Positions 44,767 to 56,968 of a stretch of DNA of 64,000 nt are shown piece by piece (position 1 is the first letter of the stretch; each line of letters begins with the position of its first letter). The DNA is from Aotearoamyces nothofagi (Eukaryota; Ascomycota; Leotiomycetes; Leotiales; Tympanidaceae): the NCBI GenBank assembly GCA_015345905.1, contig JADDTR010000013.1:253411-317410 (forward strand), in the 5' to 3' direction. Position numbers and translations under genes: made by a program. The notes below the pieces were generated by a model, which did not search any database, was not told the DNA's origin, and saw nothing but the letters and a program-made list of their open reading frames with translations.

Positions 44767-46198
44767 CTAAGCCTTCTTGCCGGCAACGAGCAGTATCACG
44801 CTTCCAAGTTGCCTCCTCACGTCCTCGCGGTCAACATCATGAGTATCCTGGAGATGAAAGTTAGCAATGGCCGGTCAAACATAGAAGATATGTGCAAATT
44901 TACCTCAACTTGCCCCCACTATATTGAAAAATAAAGGTTAGCAAGGGATTTGAAAGGTGGGTAATAACGGATGAAGTTTGAAGCTCTACGACACATCATC
45001 CGTATTGATTAAGGAATCTGCAATCCAGATATACATACCATACTAGTTTGAAAATCAACCTCGAGGCTTGCGACCTGCGCAGCTTCCTCAATTCCAAATT
45101 TCTTTTCACCTTCCTCACCTCTCAGGTGCTGCAATTCTGGACTCCACTCAACAAGCAGCCTCACTGCGCCAAGTATTCCCTTCCCAGCAAGGACTGCCCT
45201 CTCCAAACCAGCCAGTTCAAAAGCAGGTAACCCCATAATCCACCCCTTAATAACATCTTTAGTCATCTGAGGCTGTTCTCTCGGGAAAATACTATTACTT
45301 TCGAGCACAGGTACAATCTCAACTCCAGGCCATACCCTCTCCATTAGGTACTGCATAATAGGCTGGGCAGTTCTCATCTGTATACTCCTCAGGCTCTCCG
45401 TTCTGTCAACGTGCACCTCATACCCCGGCGGGTCTGGCAGTGGTTCCGGCGCCCAGCAAAGCAAGCTATCGGTATCGAGATACCGCATTACATTGCTCGT
45501 TATGCTGTTCCGGATCGAGTTTGAGTCTGCGGAGGAGATGGACTTTTTATCCGTGTTGACGTCTTCGGCTTGGATATCGAGAGCGCGGGAGACGAGGGAG
45601 GTGAGGGGTACGAGATGGTGGCGGAGAGCTTGCTGGGCAGAGACAAGAAGATCCCATTCAAGGGCTATTGCGGACGCAAGGTGCGGTTTGTTGCTAGGTA
45701 TAGTCATTATTTCTTTCGAAGGAGTACGAAGTGGGCGTTTATCAAGGTATATTTGGTATCCCTCTGACGGAAATTAGATTAGTTAGCTTTAGAATAAAAC
45801 GATTACAAGCAAAACATGATGCTACTAATGCAATATCAATGAAAGCATGAATGATAATGCCTACCATCAACCTTTCGGACATAAACATCCTTCCAGAATC
45901 TCTTTTGTTTCGCCGTCCCACCACCGGTTCCACCAGCCACAGCCCTCAAATCCTGTCCTCGTTTCAACAAATCGGCCTGCTTCCGCCGTCTTGCAACTCT
46001 TGAGTCAACATGTTGGGCACTTGCTATCGGAGCCTTTGGTGGTGGCCCAGAAGCCGTGATGGGTGCTACGCTAGCCGGCTGCGGTACCGTTGTGTGAAGA
46101 TATCGTTGTAAGACTGGGGTTGTGGGAAAACGATTCGGACAGATTAAGCGTGGGCATCGAAGCATGTCTACAAAGGAGGATTGAGTTATGAGCTTCAT
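44767..46198 (-). CDS. ATP12: Mitochondrial ATP synthase F1 assembly chaperone ATP12
   Basis: Four exons on the minus strand: 46198-45865, 45763-45039, 44918-44904 and 44847-44767, giving 384 residues. The 15-nt third exon encodes Trp-Gly-Gln-Val-Glu. The start MKLITQSSFVDMLRCPRL is basic and hydrophobic, consistent with mitochondrial import. The core includes KQKRFWKDVYVRKVDEGYQIYLDKRPLRTPSKEI rebuilt across intron 1, SAIALEWDLL, and ending with VASLEVDFQTSMWGQVEDTHDVDREDVRRQL. Atp12 binds the F1 alpha subunit and stops it aggregating before F1 assembly. I start at Met 46198 because upstream codons have no ATG in frame with a typical presequence. A CACGTG site at 46311 lies 113 bp upstream. 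Confidence 0.93.
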
Positions 46199-46310
46199 TT
46201 TGAGGAGAATGGTACAAGTGGTCCTTGAAGACGCTGCTGCTAGAATGAACGGCAATGCTATTTTGAGGCTATGTTTGCGTTGTTTGATCGTTTGTCTTGG
46301 AAGCTCCGCA

Positions 46311-46318
46311 ATCACGTG
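46311..46318. promoter_or_regulatory. E-box ATCACGTG upstream of ATP12
   Basis: ATCACGTG about 113 bp before the ATP12 start codon, in a short promoter shared with the end of OSH1. Same core as the sites before GNA1, ADE4 and LSM7. Confidence 0.4.
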
Positions 46319-46448
46319 CAAGCGAAGTTGAGCGCGCAACGTTATTTCTTACTTCCATAATATACAGTCTGATTGGACAGGTCGCGATATTAGTTATAAT
46401 ACCCTCTTTCAGAATCGCTCTGAAGAAGGTATGGCTGCTTGAGCCGGA

Positions 46449-49400
46449 CTAGAAGATATCCTCAACACCTCTCCACTTCGGGGTCTCTCCCTTTCCAGCC
46501 TTCTCCCTTTCCACCCAATAGCGGCTATCAAAGGCCCAATATTCCTCACCACTGACAGGATCCTTCGCCTTGCTGAACCATTTTGGTGTGAACTCTTCTC
46601 CTTTGGCCTCCCTCTCCTTCCTCTTTGCCCGTTGCTTCTCTTCAAGCCGATTTTTTTCAGTAGCAGCAAAATCATAACGCCCATCTTCCATAGCTCTCTG
46701 GTCGGGCCGCAGTCTTGTGTCCGTAGGGGGCAAGTATGGTAAAAGTTGGCCATTAATATCGTTAAGTGTTACAACAAATGGTGTAAGGTTGAAAGGAATG
46801 CCCGATGGTCTAGTATGTGCTTCCCAGACCACGAATACTTGGTTTGGATCAGATATACTATCCCGCTGGGGCGATCTAGCCCCTGGTTCTATAACGGGAC
46901 TTTCGTTATCAGGTGTAAGTCTCGCATAAATCTTATGGTTCCATCTGCCCCCAAGACTGAAGCGTGGTTGGCCACGAGCGTCAAGAACTTTTCCTGTTAT
47001 CTGATATGCGGAGCTGGCAGTCCAGCCACGTGGTTTGAAGTCAACAATAGAAACAACTCCAGTTGTCCAATTCTTAATCTCCATAGTACCGTAATTGTCT
47101 ACCGCAGGCGATCCTGTAATGATACCAATGACAGACGACGTAACTTTTTTCCATGTGTACAGCTCTGCCTTGTCACCATTCGAGGGCCGCAACTCGAGGA
47201 ACCAAGTTCCGAGAGGATTGATGTCGAATGACTTGCCATAAAACTTCGACTTAACTGCTGACTCGCCGTGATAAGTCCACCTTGGTGCTTCAGCCCAAGC
47301 AGCTCCAATGGGTGGATGATGGCTGACCTGCTCAATAAAAAAGCGATACTGCTTATCAGGTCGAGCATACTCGAAGGTTTCACCAAGCAGCGGATTAAAA
47401 GGCTTTGCAACACGACCAATTGTGGATGCATACTCACTTGCTGCGAATGCTGCAACGTAAACCATTCTCTCTGCCGAGTCGGTTCTATCTGCGGCTATGT
47501 CGAGAAGGTCCGCATACTCCATATCCTCTGCACATCGTTGGAGCAGCGAAGTGGGTTCATTGAAGGAGACGGGCAAAGTCATTTTTGTCATATCTTTGCC
47601 GATCATGGATTTCAAGATACTCTGAGGTAGCCGTTAGCAAATCTAATACAACATAATAATATGTTGATCTTACCCATAGAGAAATCTTTGGGCGATCATC
47701 AGCGTCCATCTTTAGTCGCGTCCGAATACCATTCTCATATCCATGGAATGCAATGCTTATATCTCTTCCATCAGCAAGATCTTGCTTCACACACTTCTCA
47801 TCAGTAAGGACTTCGGCGCTTGCCGCGGCAACCTGTAACATAGGTGCCACTGCCACCTCCCCAGCATCAACCGCATCGAAAAATTCTTCGTCGTCTTCTG
47901 ATTCAGAGTCCGAGAGAGTTTGGACTTCTGCTAAAATAGATTTCCGCCGCAAAGAGCTGCGAGTTTGCTTTCGCCTGATAGCCGTGCCATCAGTAGCCAA
48001 AGGCACTGATTCGAGCGCCTCAGTAAAATCATTGTCTACTTCGCCTCTGCTCGCCGGCTGGCTGGTACTCTCAATAACATCACGCAGCGCCCGCTTTGTC
48101 CTTTTCCGTCTTTCTTCTGATTCACCAACGCGAGCCTGAAGCACTTCCTGTTCATGTGCAACTTGCGCCATGCTCTCTTCCCACATGCGCCGCATATCTG
48201 CCTCATGCTCCAGGCGGTTTTGCCAGTAAGAGTCACGATCCTTAGCGATCTTGAAAAGATCACCTATGAGACCCTTTAAACTACGGATAGATCCCTCATA
48301 CGTAGAGATAGCTTGCGCAACCGCTGGACTGGATTTGGAGAGCGTTGGGTTTTTTGCATGTTCGGACTGCAGTGCTGCCTGGACCTGGCTCATCAGATCG
48401 AGCTGTAATTTTGCCGATTCCGCCGTGATCTGGAAGGCATCTTTGCTTGCTGGTGCCTCTCTGCTACTGGAGTCCTCGCCATAATCTTCTTCGTCATCCT
48501 CCCCATCTAGATTTATATCACCAATGTTGCTTGTCATGCGGGTGACATCACCCATGAAGCTTGGCTCGTATGATCCGTACCCAGTGCCCTCATTTTCATC
48601 AAAAACACTGCCTGCATTACTCGCCCCAGCGAATGCAACATGCTGACTTGGAGACTTGGTCAGGCCAACAACTTGAGGAAGTAATCCGGTGCTGTGTGAG
48701 CTATTGCGGCGAGTTCCTGTTTGGCTCGCAGTTTCCGGTACTGCCTCTGTCGACTGATGGTCCCTGGATGAGCCGCCCTCGCGCTCTGTTTTTGCCTGCT
48801 TCAAAAGCTCGGCACTCTTTGCCTTCTGCTTATCTTCTTCCTTAGCCTGGTCCTTAGTCCACTGAATGGAATTATTCAAGGCCCAGAACCATCTCTTCGC
48901 CTCAACTTCATGATTGGCCTTGAGAGAATACTTGACTGAAGACTTGCCAATAATTTCAAACTTCTGTTTCTCTGCAGGATCCATATTGAGTTTGGCTATC
49001 CTCATATTAATCGCACCACGACAAGATGAGTTCATATCGTCCTGATGCTTGTAATAACTCAACACACCATCCTCCAAGACAAACCAACGGAGCTGATAAC
49101 CTTTTCGGTAGTTGGTCCACTTCTTTAGATACCCTTTCATTTCTCGAGATTCTTTCCCAGCCAGGGCATCACCAGGAGCAGCACCTTGAGAATTGATATT
49201 GCCAAGAACGGCTTTCTCCTGGATGCCTCGTTGTGCTGCTACTGCTGCAGGAGACTTCTTAAGCATAGCTCTCGTCATCTCATCCTTAGTGACGTCTTGC
49301 GGCAGCTTCCCCTTCCTATCACGGCGGAAGGGATCTGCTCCGTGCAGGAGAAGTACCTGGATGAGCTGCGCATTCTTTCTTCTTGCGGCTTCATGTAGCA

Positions 49401-50546
49401 GGGTGCCTCCTGTCTGAACGGTGTTCACCTCGGATGCAAATTCTCCCCCATTAATGTCTAAAATGGTCTTCACTCGGGGCTCCTCAAGCACTTCCCCTAG
49501 TTTCTTATAATCGCCTTGAGCAATCAAAGTTTGGATTTCTTCAATTTTACTTTCAACAAATAGCGATCGAGAGAGTTGAAGTTGCTGGAAAATATCTGGC
49601 GTCCGAGCAAGGTCGAGAGGTAGACGGCCTTGATAGTTTGCAATCGAATCGTTAATTCCTTCTTGTCCAAGTAAGAGACGCACTACTGGCCCTCTGCCTT
49701 GAGAAGCTGCAACATGAAGTGGCGTGTTTCCGTCTCGATCTCGCGCATTTATATCAATGCATTTGGCACCATCTGAGAGGACGTACTCTACGACTGGCAT
49801 CTCGGCACACTGTATAGCTAAATGCAAGACTGTAGTGTCTTCTAGACCGCCCGCACTACTGGGGATGGCTGCGGACGATGCACTCTCTCGGTTCCTACTA
49901 TCGGAAGCATCTCGGATTGCTTTCGATATGGATGCAGTATCGCCGTTGCGGAGCGCCTCGAAGACTCTGAACTTTCTTACAGACTGCTCGAGCGAGAGGG
50001 CCTTCTCCGGTTGAGTAGGAGCTAACTTGCTGCTTTCCGTTACTGATGATTGCGTATTTGTGGTAGTAAGTCCTGCCATTGTCGTCGAGGGTCGAGAGGC
50101 GTGGCCATGGCCATGACTATGCGAATGTGAAGGTGTGGCTAACATATTTGGTAGTGTTGAAGCCGTGGTCGCCTGGGATGTGACGGAATTGCCTCCTATA
50201 GATACTGCATCTGAGCCAATGTCGTTATCGGTTTTGCTCTGGCTCCGTCGCAGGAGGTTTAACGCTGCTGATGATTTTGAACGTTTGTGACTAAATCCCA
50301 ACAATATATTAGCAACGTAACCTGGTGGAATTCTAGCCGTACGACATTTGAATAGGAGGAGTCGCCAACTCCACAGTGTAGACTCAAATTCGAGGGGATC
50401 TCATGAATTCGACACAAATTTTGAACAATGGCGTTATGAGCGGCTCGAGCCAAAGTAGCCAATGACTCTGGCTGTGGACACACTGTAGGAGTCGAATCGC
50501 AATTCTAGGAGGTGGGAGTTTCTCACCTGTCTGGAGTGCTCGCCAT
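46449..50546 (-). CDS. OSH1: Oxysterol-binding protein, OSH1 type
   Basis: Three exons on the minus strand: 50546-50527 (20 bp, MASTPD), 50290-47674 and 47621-46449, giving 1269 residues. The 236-bp first intron has a TGCTAAT branch and ATTTAG acceptor. Order: Ser/His-rich N-terminus, ankyrin repeats (about 150-345, [37 protein letters not shown]), a PH domain (about 390-490, [22 protein letters not shown]), coiled and disordered linker, an [12 protein letters not shown] motif at about 809, and the sterol/PI4P transfer domain from about 890. That domain has [10 protein letters not shown] near 954 and the signature EQVSHHPP at 976-983. Ankyrin plus PH plus FFAT is the Osh1/Swh1 layout, and this type works at ER contacts via VAP proteins, exchanging sterol for PI4P. 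Confidence 0.95.
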
Positions 50547-50650
50547 ATTGGAGAAGATTGCCGCCGTCCCGTGATGAAGCCTGGTCGACCAACTATAATA
50601 GCATCAGACGACTCTCAATCCATATTTGCCGGTGGCTGCGCAGCTACCTA

Positions 50651-50710
50651 ATATATACCCAAAGACCGCGGTTTAGTGCCTTATATATACCCAAAGACTC
50701 AGGTTTAGTG
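50651..50710. repeat. 28-bp direct repeat, two copies
   Basis: Copies at 50651-50678 and 50683-50710 differ only in three adjacent bases (CGC against TCA). Each reads ATATATACCCAAAGAC, then the variable triplet, then GGTTTAGTG. It lies about 100-160 bp upstream of the OSH1 start on the other strand. Confidence 0.85.
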
Positions 50711-51137
50711 TCGTGAAGGCACGGTCACCCGCCGCTCGGAAGCTACCTTGTGTTGTAATGTTGGCGCTTGCTTGCCTCCCCGCGTGTGCGCCCGCCAACT
50801 AGCACTGTATGCACTGTATGGATGTTTCGTGACAACCTGCGAGCTTCGGCTTGTAGAAGAGTCGGCGCCTGGGTGTTGATGTCGTAGGTTATAGGTTGTA
50901 GGGCAGATAGAATAGAAAGTATAGATGGCTCCAAAGTAAACGATGGCAACTGCTCGCTGCTTCAGACGCACAACAGATAATGTACCGTCAGTCTACATCA
51001 TTGTGTGCAGGTCCACTGTTACAGCAACGTGCCTCTTTAGGCATAGACGCTTGGCGGTTATTTTAAAGGCTTGCTGCCTTGCTTCGTACGGCGTTCTGGG
51101 ATTATTGCTGCTGGGTTTTCCCCAGCCACGGGCTTCC

Positions 51138-51166
51138 ATTGGCCAATAGATAAATTCATCACGTGC
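51138..51166. promoter_or_regulatory. Palindromic CCAAT pair plus E-box
   Basis: ATTGGCCAAT at 51138-51147 is a perfect palindrome giving back-to-back CCAAT boxes, and TCACGTGC follows at 51159-51166. CCAAT is bound by the HAP/CBC complex in fungi. It lies about 600 bp from the ADE4 start, so the target gene is uncertain. Confidence 0.4.
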
Positions 51167-51754
51167 ACGGCGAAAAATGCCATTGCGTGCCCTCCTAGTG
51201 GTGTCCTAGCAATAATGCCATAGTAATCCCAGCACCCTTGTAGTTTAGACGCAGCTAAAAAATTGCTCGTCGCGTTTTGTTAACAAAAGGCTCCCGAACG
51301 CTCACCTCCATCCCATTACCTTAAGAAATGTATCCCTCAGCAACTTCCGAAGATACCGTCTCCTGCGTGAGACCCGTCTCAGCACACTGCCGCCGTAGTG
51401 CAGTATGATAATTGTGTGCAGTGCTCTACCTTGACTGCTTGTCCCTTTTCTTCCACCCAAATTGGCACTACTTTCTTGCCTGGCGAACTGAACTGATCCA
51501 TTCTGTCCCGAAGCAAACCCGTAAGTTCCGCCATGCTCTGGCGAAGAGTTTTCGTACTCTATTTCATGGTTTTGATGATTTATTTGAATAAAGATGTTAG
51601 ACTTCTTAGCACTATACTGCTGATAAAACAAATGTTTCTGAACCTGGGCCCTGTCCTTCCCTTTAGCAATTGCTTTCACCTCTGATTAAAGAAGACCTTG
51701 TGCTGATGCACAGCTTTAGAACAAAGGGTGTTAGATTCAGATTCGACAGCTAAG

Positions 51755-53631
51755 ATGTGTGGCATCCTTGCTCTAATTCTCGGAGATATTGAAGACTCCT
51801 CCTCCAACACTGCAGCTGCCGACCTCCACGACGCGCTTTACTATCTCCAACATCGAGGACAAGATGCTTGCGGTATAGCTACGTGCGCATCTGGCGGACG
51901 TATATATCAGTGCAAAGGAAATGGAATGGCCGCAAAGGTCTTCCATGAAGGATCACGAGTCCAGGATCTCCCTGGCTTCATGGGTATTGGTCATCTGAGA
52001 TATCCTACGGCCGGTAGCAGTGCGAGCGCTGAGGCGCAACCATTCTACGTATGTATATTCTACTTTACACTCGAGAACTAGCGGCTAACATACTTACAGG
52101 TCAACAGCCCGTACGGAATCACCTTCGCACACAATGGCAACTTGATCAATGCCGAGGACCTGAGACGCTTCCTCGACATCGATGCTCACCGTCACATCAA
52201 TACTGATAGCGATAGCGAGCTGATGCTGAATGTATTCGCGAGTGAGCTTAACGAGACTGGAAAGGCTCGTGTCAATGAGGAAGATGTCTTCACGGCGTTG
52301 ACGAGGATGTACAAGAGGTTCGTGGGAGGTTGGGCGTGTACAGCAATGCTAGCTGGTTACGGTATCCTCGGTTTCCGTGATCCCTACGGCATCCGTCCAC
52401 TTGTCATGGGATCTCGGCCATCTGGCACGCTCCCTGGAACTGTGGATTACATGATGTCGTCAGAATCAGTTGCCCTACGTCAACTAGGCTTCAAAAATAT
52501 CCAGGATATCTTGCCCGGCCAAGCTGTGATCGTAAGAAAAGGAGCTGCGCCAGTCTTCCGTCAAGTTGTCCCGCAACTCGGCTACTCGCCTGATATCTTT
52601 GAATACGTATACTTCGCTCGCCCAGATTCCGTCATCGACGGAATCAGTGTACAGCGAAGTCGTCAGAACATGGGTTATAAGCTGGCAGACACTATTATCA
52701 GAACTCTGGGCGCTGAGGCAATGAAGGATATCGATGTTGTTATCCCAATTCCAGAGACATCAAATACTTCTGCCGCGGCTGTTTCGGAACGTCTCAAGAT
52801 CCCTTACTGCCAGGGTTTTGTTAAGAACCGATATGTCTTCCGAACCTTTATCATGCCTGGCCAACGTGCACGTGAAAAGGGTGTCCGACGCAAGCTAAGC
52901 GCTATGGAGTCAGAATTTCGTGGTCGAAATGTGCTACTGGTTGATGATAGTATTGTACGTGGTACAACGAGCCGAGAAATTGTAACCATGGCCAGAGAAG
53001 CAGGCGCGAGAAAGGTCATATTTGCTAGTTGCGCTCCTCCAATCACTCATGCTCACATATACGGCATTGACCTAGCCTCCCCACTGGAACTAGTCGCTTA
53101 TAATAGAGATAGGATTGCGATCGCTAAGCACATCGGTGCCGAAGAAGTGATCTACCAGTCTTTGTCAGATCTGAAGGCTTCTTGCGCTGAATTGTCTCCA
53201 CGAGACCCCAAAACCCAAGAATTCGAGGTTGGCGTTTTCTGTGGGAAGTATGTCACTCCAGTCACTAAAAGCTACTTTGAACAGTTGGAGAAGGCCAGAG
53301 GAGAAAGCCGCAAGTTGAAAGTTATAGCTGCAGCGAAAACTAAAGTTGTGAATGGAGTTGCGGATGCAAGTGACCTAGATGTGATTAAGAATGCTATAGA
53401 TGGCACGAAAGAGGTTCAAGTAGTACCAGATGGAGGGGCTTTTACCAATGGCAATAGCGCCTCTGACAACGGTCACGCAAAACGACAGAGAGAGAGGGAA
53501 GATGCATCGACTCCGGTCCGGGATCGTGTAGATATCAGGTATATAGCCCTTCATTACCCTTTATTTTACACCCGTTAACAACAGACAGCATTCATAACTG
53601 GGCAAACGAACCTGAGAGAGGGTACGAGTAA
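51755..53631 (+). CDS. ADE4: Amidophosphoribosyltransferase
   Basis: Three exons, 51755-52048, 52100-53538 and 53589-53631, introns 51 and 50 bp, give 591 residues. The start [11 protein letters not shown] exposes Cys2, the N-terminal nucleophile of the glutaminase half, as in all class II PRPP amidotransferases; this fixes the start. Then [28 protein letters not shown], then [11 protein letters not shown] and the PRPP-binding [13 protein letters not shown]. It makes phosphoribosylamine from PRPP and glutamine, the first committed step of purine synthesis, in the cytosol, and is feedback-inhibited by purine nucleotides. Exon 3 adds [13 protein letters not shown]. Confidence 0.96.
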
Positions 53632-54131
53632 ATAGTACGCGCAGTAGCTTCTTGGTGCATATACTGTATGAGCGGCTACTTCGATATAATAACTACCAAA
53701 GTCCCAATAGTAGTATTGGAATCTTAGAAACCTGTCATAGACTAGAATAGAAATACAAGCATTATACTGCATCACTCGAAGATCATCCCGTGTCTATGCT
53801 TTGAGCTAATAGGATCTGTATGGATCAACCATCTTTAAGGGCTCGATAACCAAGCACTGTTACATCTCCAAAAGTCTTACTAACAGCTCTCTGCCTTTAT
53901 ATATATATGTATTTTTTTAAACAGATCCCAGAGATCTGACGTGTCACGGAAATATCACGCATCGGATATAGTCTAAATGAGGATATCATAATTCATGCAC
54001 CTCCCATATATCAAACTATGCCAGTGCGTCAAACCACCTGAGAACAAGTCCCGCCCACCCCGATGCCTCCAAAAGAAACAATCTGTACAAAGCGTCTTAA
54101 AGTGCATTGCATACGTACGATCCCAGAGCCC
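53632..54131. other. Intergenic region between convergent ADE4 and VHS/GAT gene
   Basis: 500 bp with a short TATATATATG run near 53896-53910. Nothing else recognised. Confidence 0.55.
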
Positions 54132-55808
54132 TTAATACCGGTAGACTGGTGCTTTCCGATCCTGTGATACTCCATACTCACGACCTTCATCAACCCTTGA
54201 ACTTTGCCCTTCTCTCTCTCCTTCTGCTTGTTCGGGAATCGCAGCATGCATGGTTACATTCCCGGTCGAGCTGTCTTGCCGTCCCGTATAACTTTGCGTT
54301 TGATTGAAGCCTGGGTGGTACGGCTCGACACCTAGTTGGCCCTGAAACTGATCTGATGTCGGCTTAGTGTCTTGAGGAAACGGAGGGTTGTGTGTTGTAG
54401 TGATAGTAGGATCTCGAAAAGGATCCGCCGGATTTTCAGATATCAGATCGCTAGCTGGAGGGCTGTGTCCACTGAATGAAGATGCTGATGCTAGCGGCGC
54501 AGATTCTGGTGCTTGCTTTCGCAAAGTGGGGTGCTGCGGCTTCGTTGAAGTAGGAGGGCCTGGGGGAGGGGCAAAGCCAGCTTCAGCACTAGGTGTTGGA
54601 CTGGTTCCACCATTTTCTGATCCTATACCAAGTGTTTTCCTAGTCTGTAGCATAGCACGTTGATGCTTACTCATAGCTAATGCTAGCTGTTCGTTGGTCT
54701 CAATTAAAGTCAACATAGTATCGTTGTCGGGCCCTGGATTCTCGGCCGCCATGTATGCTTGGATACTCCTACTCGCACTTAGACATCTGTCTGCAAATTC
54801 TCGAATGAGCTCGTTTTGTAAGATTTCGCTTTGTGGTGTGGATTGGACGACTTGAGTCAGAAGCTTCGCGGATGTTTTGGCTTCCTCAATACGAGAAGCA
54901 AGTTCTTGAGGAGCTGGTAGCTGTCGATTCGTATGATTGCGTGAAAAGTAGTTTTGATTGTGTGGATCGAAAGGCGGTGCATTGAGAGTACGAGGCCCAC
55001 CTCCTGGATGTCCCTGATCTCACGTTAATCCCTCTGCTTGTATGAATTAGTCGTAGGCAGAAAATGCTTACCACTGGTCCCTGTGCCTTCGAGATCTTGA
55101 CCTGTTCCCTCTTCCACATATCTACTAACGGGGTAAGGTATTGGTCAGATAGGTTCTTTTCTCTCTCGAAGTTGTCCAACGTTTCCCTCAAAATTTGTTG
55201 TACGCTTGGATCGCGTCCTGTCCTTAAGAGCACCTTCACCGTTTCAATAAACTTTTTATCGATGTTCCTTGTAAAAGTAGGACCTGGATTATCCGAGAGA
55301 ATTCGCATGAGCATGATAGCATTGTATTGGACGTATGGCTTTGAAAGGTTGTCCTGGTTTAGGAACTTTCGAATTCCATGGGCGCATTCTTTCGCCGCTG
55401 CTGGAGACGATTCGGCGGCCTCTACGATGGTGGGTAGGTGTAGGACTTCTTCGCCCTGCTCAAAAGTAATCAGCTTGTAGTTCAAGCAACGAGGCATATG
55501 GCCATAGGCTATACCGAGTGATTTGGCCCGCCAGATTCACAGAATAGACGCTATTTGGAGGTCAGCGTAACTGCTACACATTTCGAAGCGGTACGTGACT
55601 ACGTACCACGCTGCGCGCAGCATTTGCTTCTGGACTATCGAGCGTGATCTCTGGTGATCCATCTTCTGCGGAAGAAGCTGTGTAGAAGCGTCAGGGGCCA
55701 ATCCTAAGAGTATGCCTGGTATGGCAATTCGCATCACTCACGACTTCCCCGCCTTCTCACGGATCCTAGCATACGGTTCATGCTCGAGAAATTCTTCATT
55801 GCCTTCAT
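54132..55808 (-). CDS. VHS/GAT-domain trafficking protein
   Basis: Five exons on the minus strand: 55808-55742, 55677-55607, 55550-55515 (36 bp), 55455-55072 and 55013-54132, giving 479 residues. The N-terminus MKAMKNFSSMNRMLGS is basic. A VHS-like helical superhelix spans about residues 45-175 (GEEVLHLPTIVEAAESSP, KPYVQYNAIMLMRILSDNPGPTFTR), with its early part (RLFCESGGPNHS) supplied by the 36-bp exon. A GAT-like three-helix region at about 205-290 (ELASRIEEAKTSAKLL, TLIETNEQLALAMSK) follows, then a Pro/Ser-rich tail. Such proteins (Tom1/GGA/Lsb5 relatives) bind ubiquitin or clathrin-linked cargo at endosomes and Golgi. I cannot say which subfamily without a tree. Confidence 0.85.
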
Positions 55809-56968
55809 CTTCGCGGTTCTCGTGTGGTTTGCAAATACGGCGTGTCCGGGATTATTGTTTAGAAACTCGGTGCTCACCAAGCGTAAGCGTTGTGCTCCTG
55901 TACTAAGATAGGCGCTCGGAGACGAACAGCTCAGGGTCCGATAAGGAGCTCGCACCCTTGTATCTGATATGGGACGGGGTTACAAAAAGTGCGTCACTGT
56001 TCTAAACTCGTGGTGTCTTTGCGAGCGCTCTAGTGAAGCCAGAATCAAGAATAATCGCGAGATGCTGAAACACAGTATTTCAGGACGCTTTACATCTTCC
56101 AGAGTGGCGTTTCAGAAGAAGCGTGACGAGACAGCCACGACAGCCACGACAGCCAAGCACTTCGCCAAGCCTGCACAGCCCCAAGGCTCACGAATACGCT
56201 TGAACCCCGACATTTCACCTATTCTCAAGATTGACCCGTGACGTTGCAATGTATGGTCTATTCCCTATAAAGCTTAAATAGGGGCATGGAACGCGTACAC
56301 AGAAGGCCGTTTCCTCCGTAACGGTGACGGTCTTACAGCGCAGCATCGCACCGTCATCATCTGGGCTTCTTTGATGGTCAGTAGGTCTGCCAGCTCAGAA
56401 TCCGTACTGGAGCCACAGCTGTCCTCAACTCCTCAATGGTCTCCCCTCATTGACAGTTCAAACACTATGTGATATGCCATTTCCCTTACAGCTCGACAGC
56501 ACACAATAAATCTGGCTTCTTTACGGCTGGTCTCTGGACATAGTAAACTTCCGTATACAACGTATAGACTCCACGTCAAGTATTTGATAGAATGCTTCAA
56601 TGCATCTAGCGTTTCCCTACTATCTAATCCTTTACAGAAAGTCCATCAAAAAATGAACCGAAAAATCAATAAAGATTTAAAAAAAGAACTGGAACTACCC
56701 CTCCGGTCGTACTAAACAGTTATAACTCTCCGATTAAGGACTAATTCAAAAAGGCGAATCACTGAATCCCCGTACGATCACTTCTCCATATAAGGAGAGC
56801 GGCTGAACCATTCTTCGCTTGGCAACCTACCACGGCGTCGTTCTTTTGGCATAGTTCATCCGCCCAAGACTTGTATTATGGCGACCTTGTGAAGAGGTTT
56901 GTTACATATATTATATATCTATTTAACATGGCAAATGGTAGGTTCAAGTGGTCATTGAATAAGCTTCT
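55809..56968. other. Intergenic region upstream of VHS/GAT gene
   Basis: 1.16 kb. A 90-codon plus-strand open frame at 55969-56241 starts MGRGYKKCVTVLNSW and has a short tandem ACAGCCACG; it has no recognisable domain and no supporting splice pattern, so I leave it uncalled. The rest is AT-rich toward 56970. Confidence 0.45.

Larger units (their letters stand above)
50547..51754. promoter_or_regulatory. Divergent promoter region, OSH1 and ADE4
   Basis: 1.2 kb between divergent start codons. It has a two-copy 28-bp direct repeat at 50651-50710 and a palindromic CCAAT pair at 51138-51147 next to TCACGTG at 51159. A 125-codon antisense frame at 51302-51679 has no domain and I do not call it. 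Confidence 0.55.

Noticed and set aside
51302-51679. 125-codon minus-strand frame in the OSH1/ADE4 promoter
   Set aside because: No domain, and lies where both promoters are expected.
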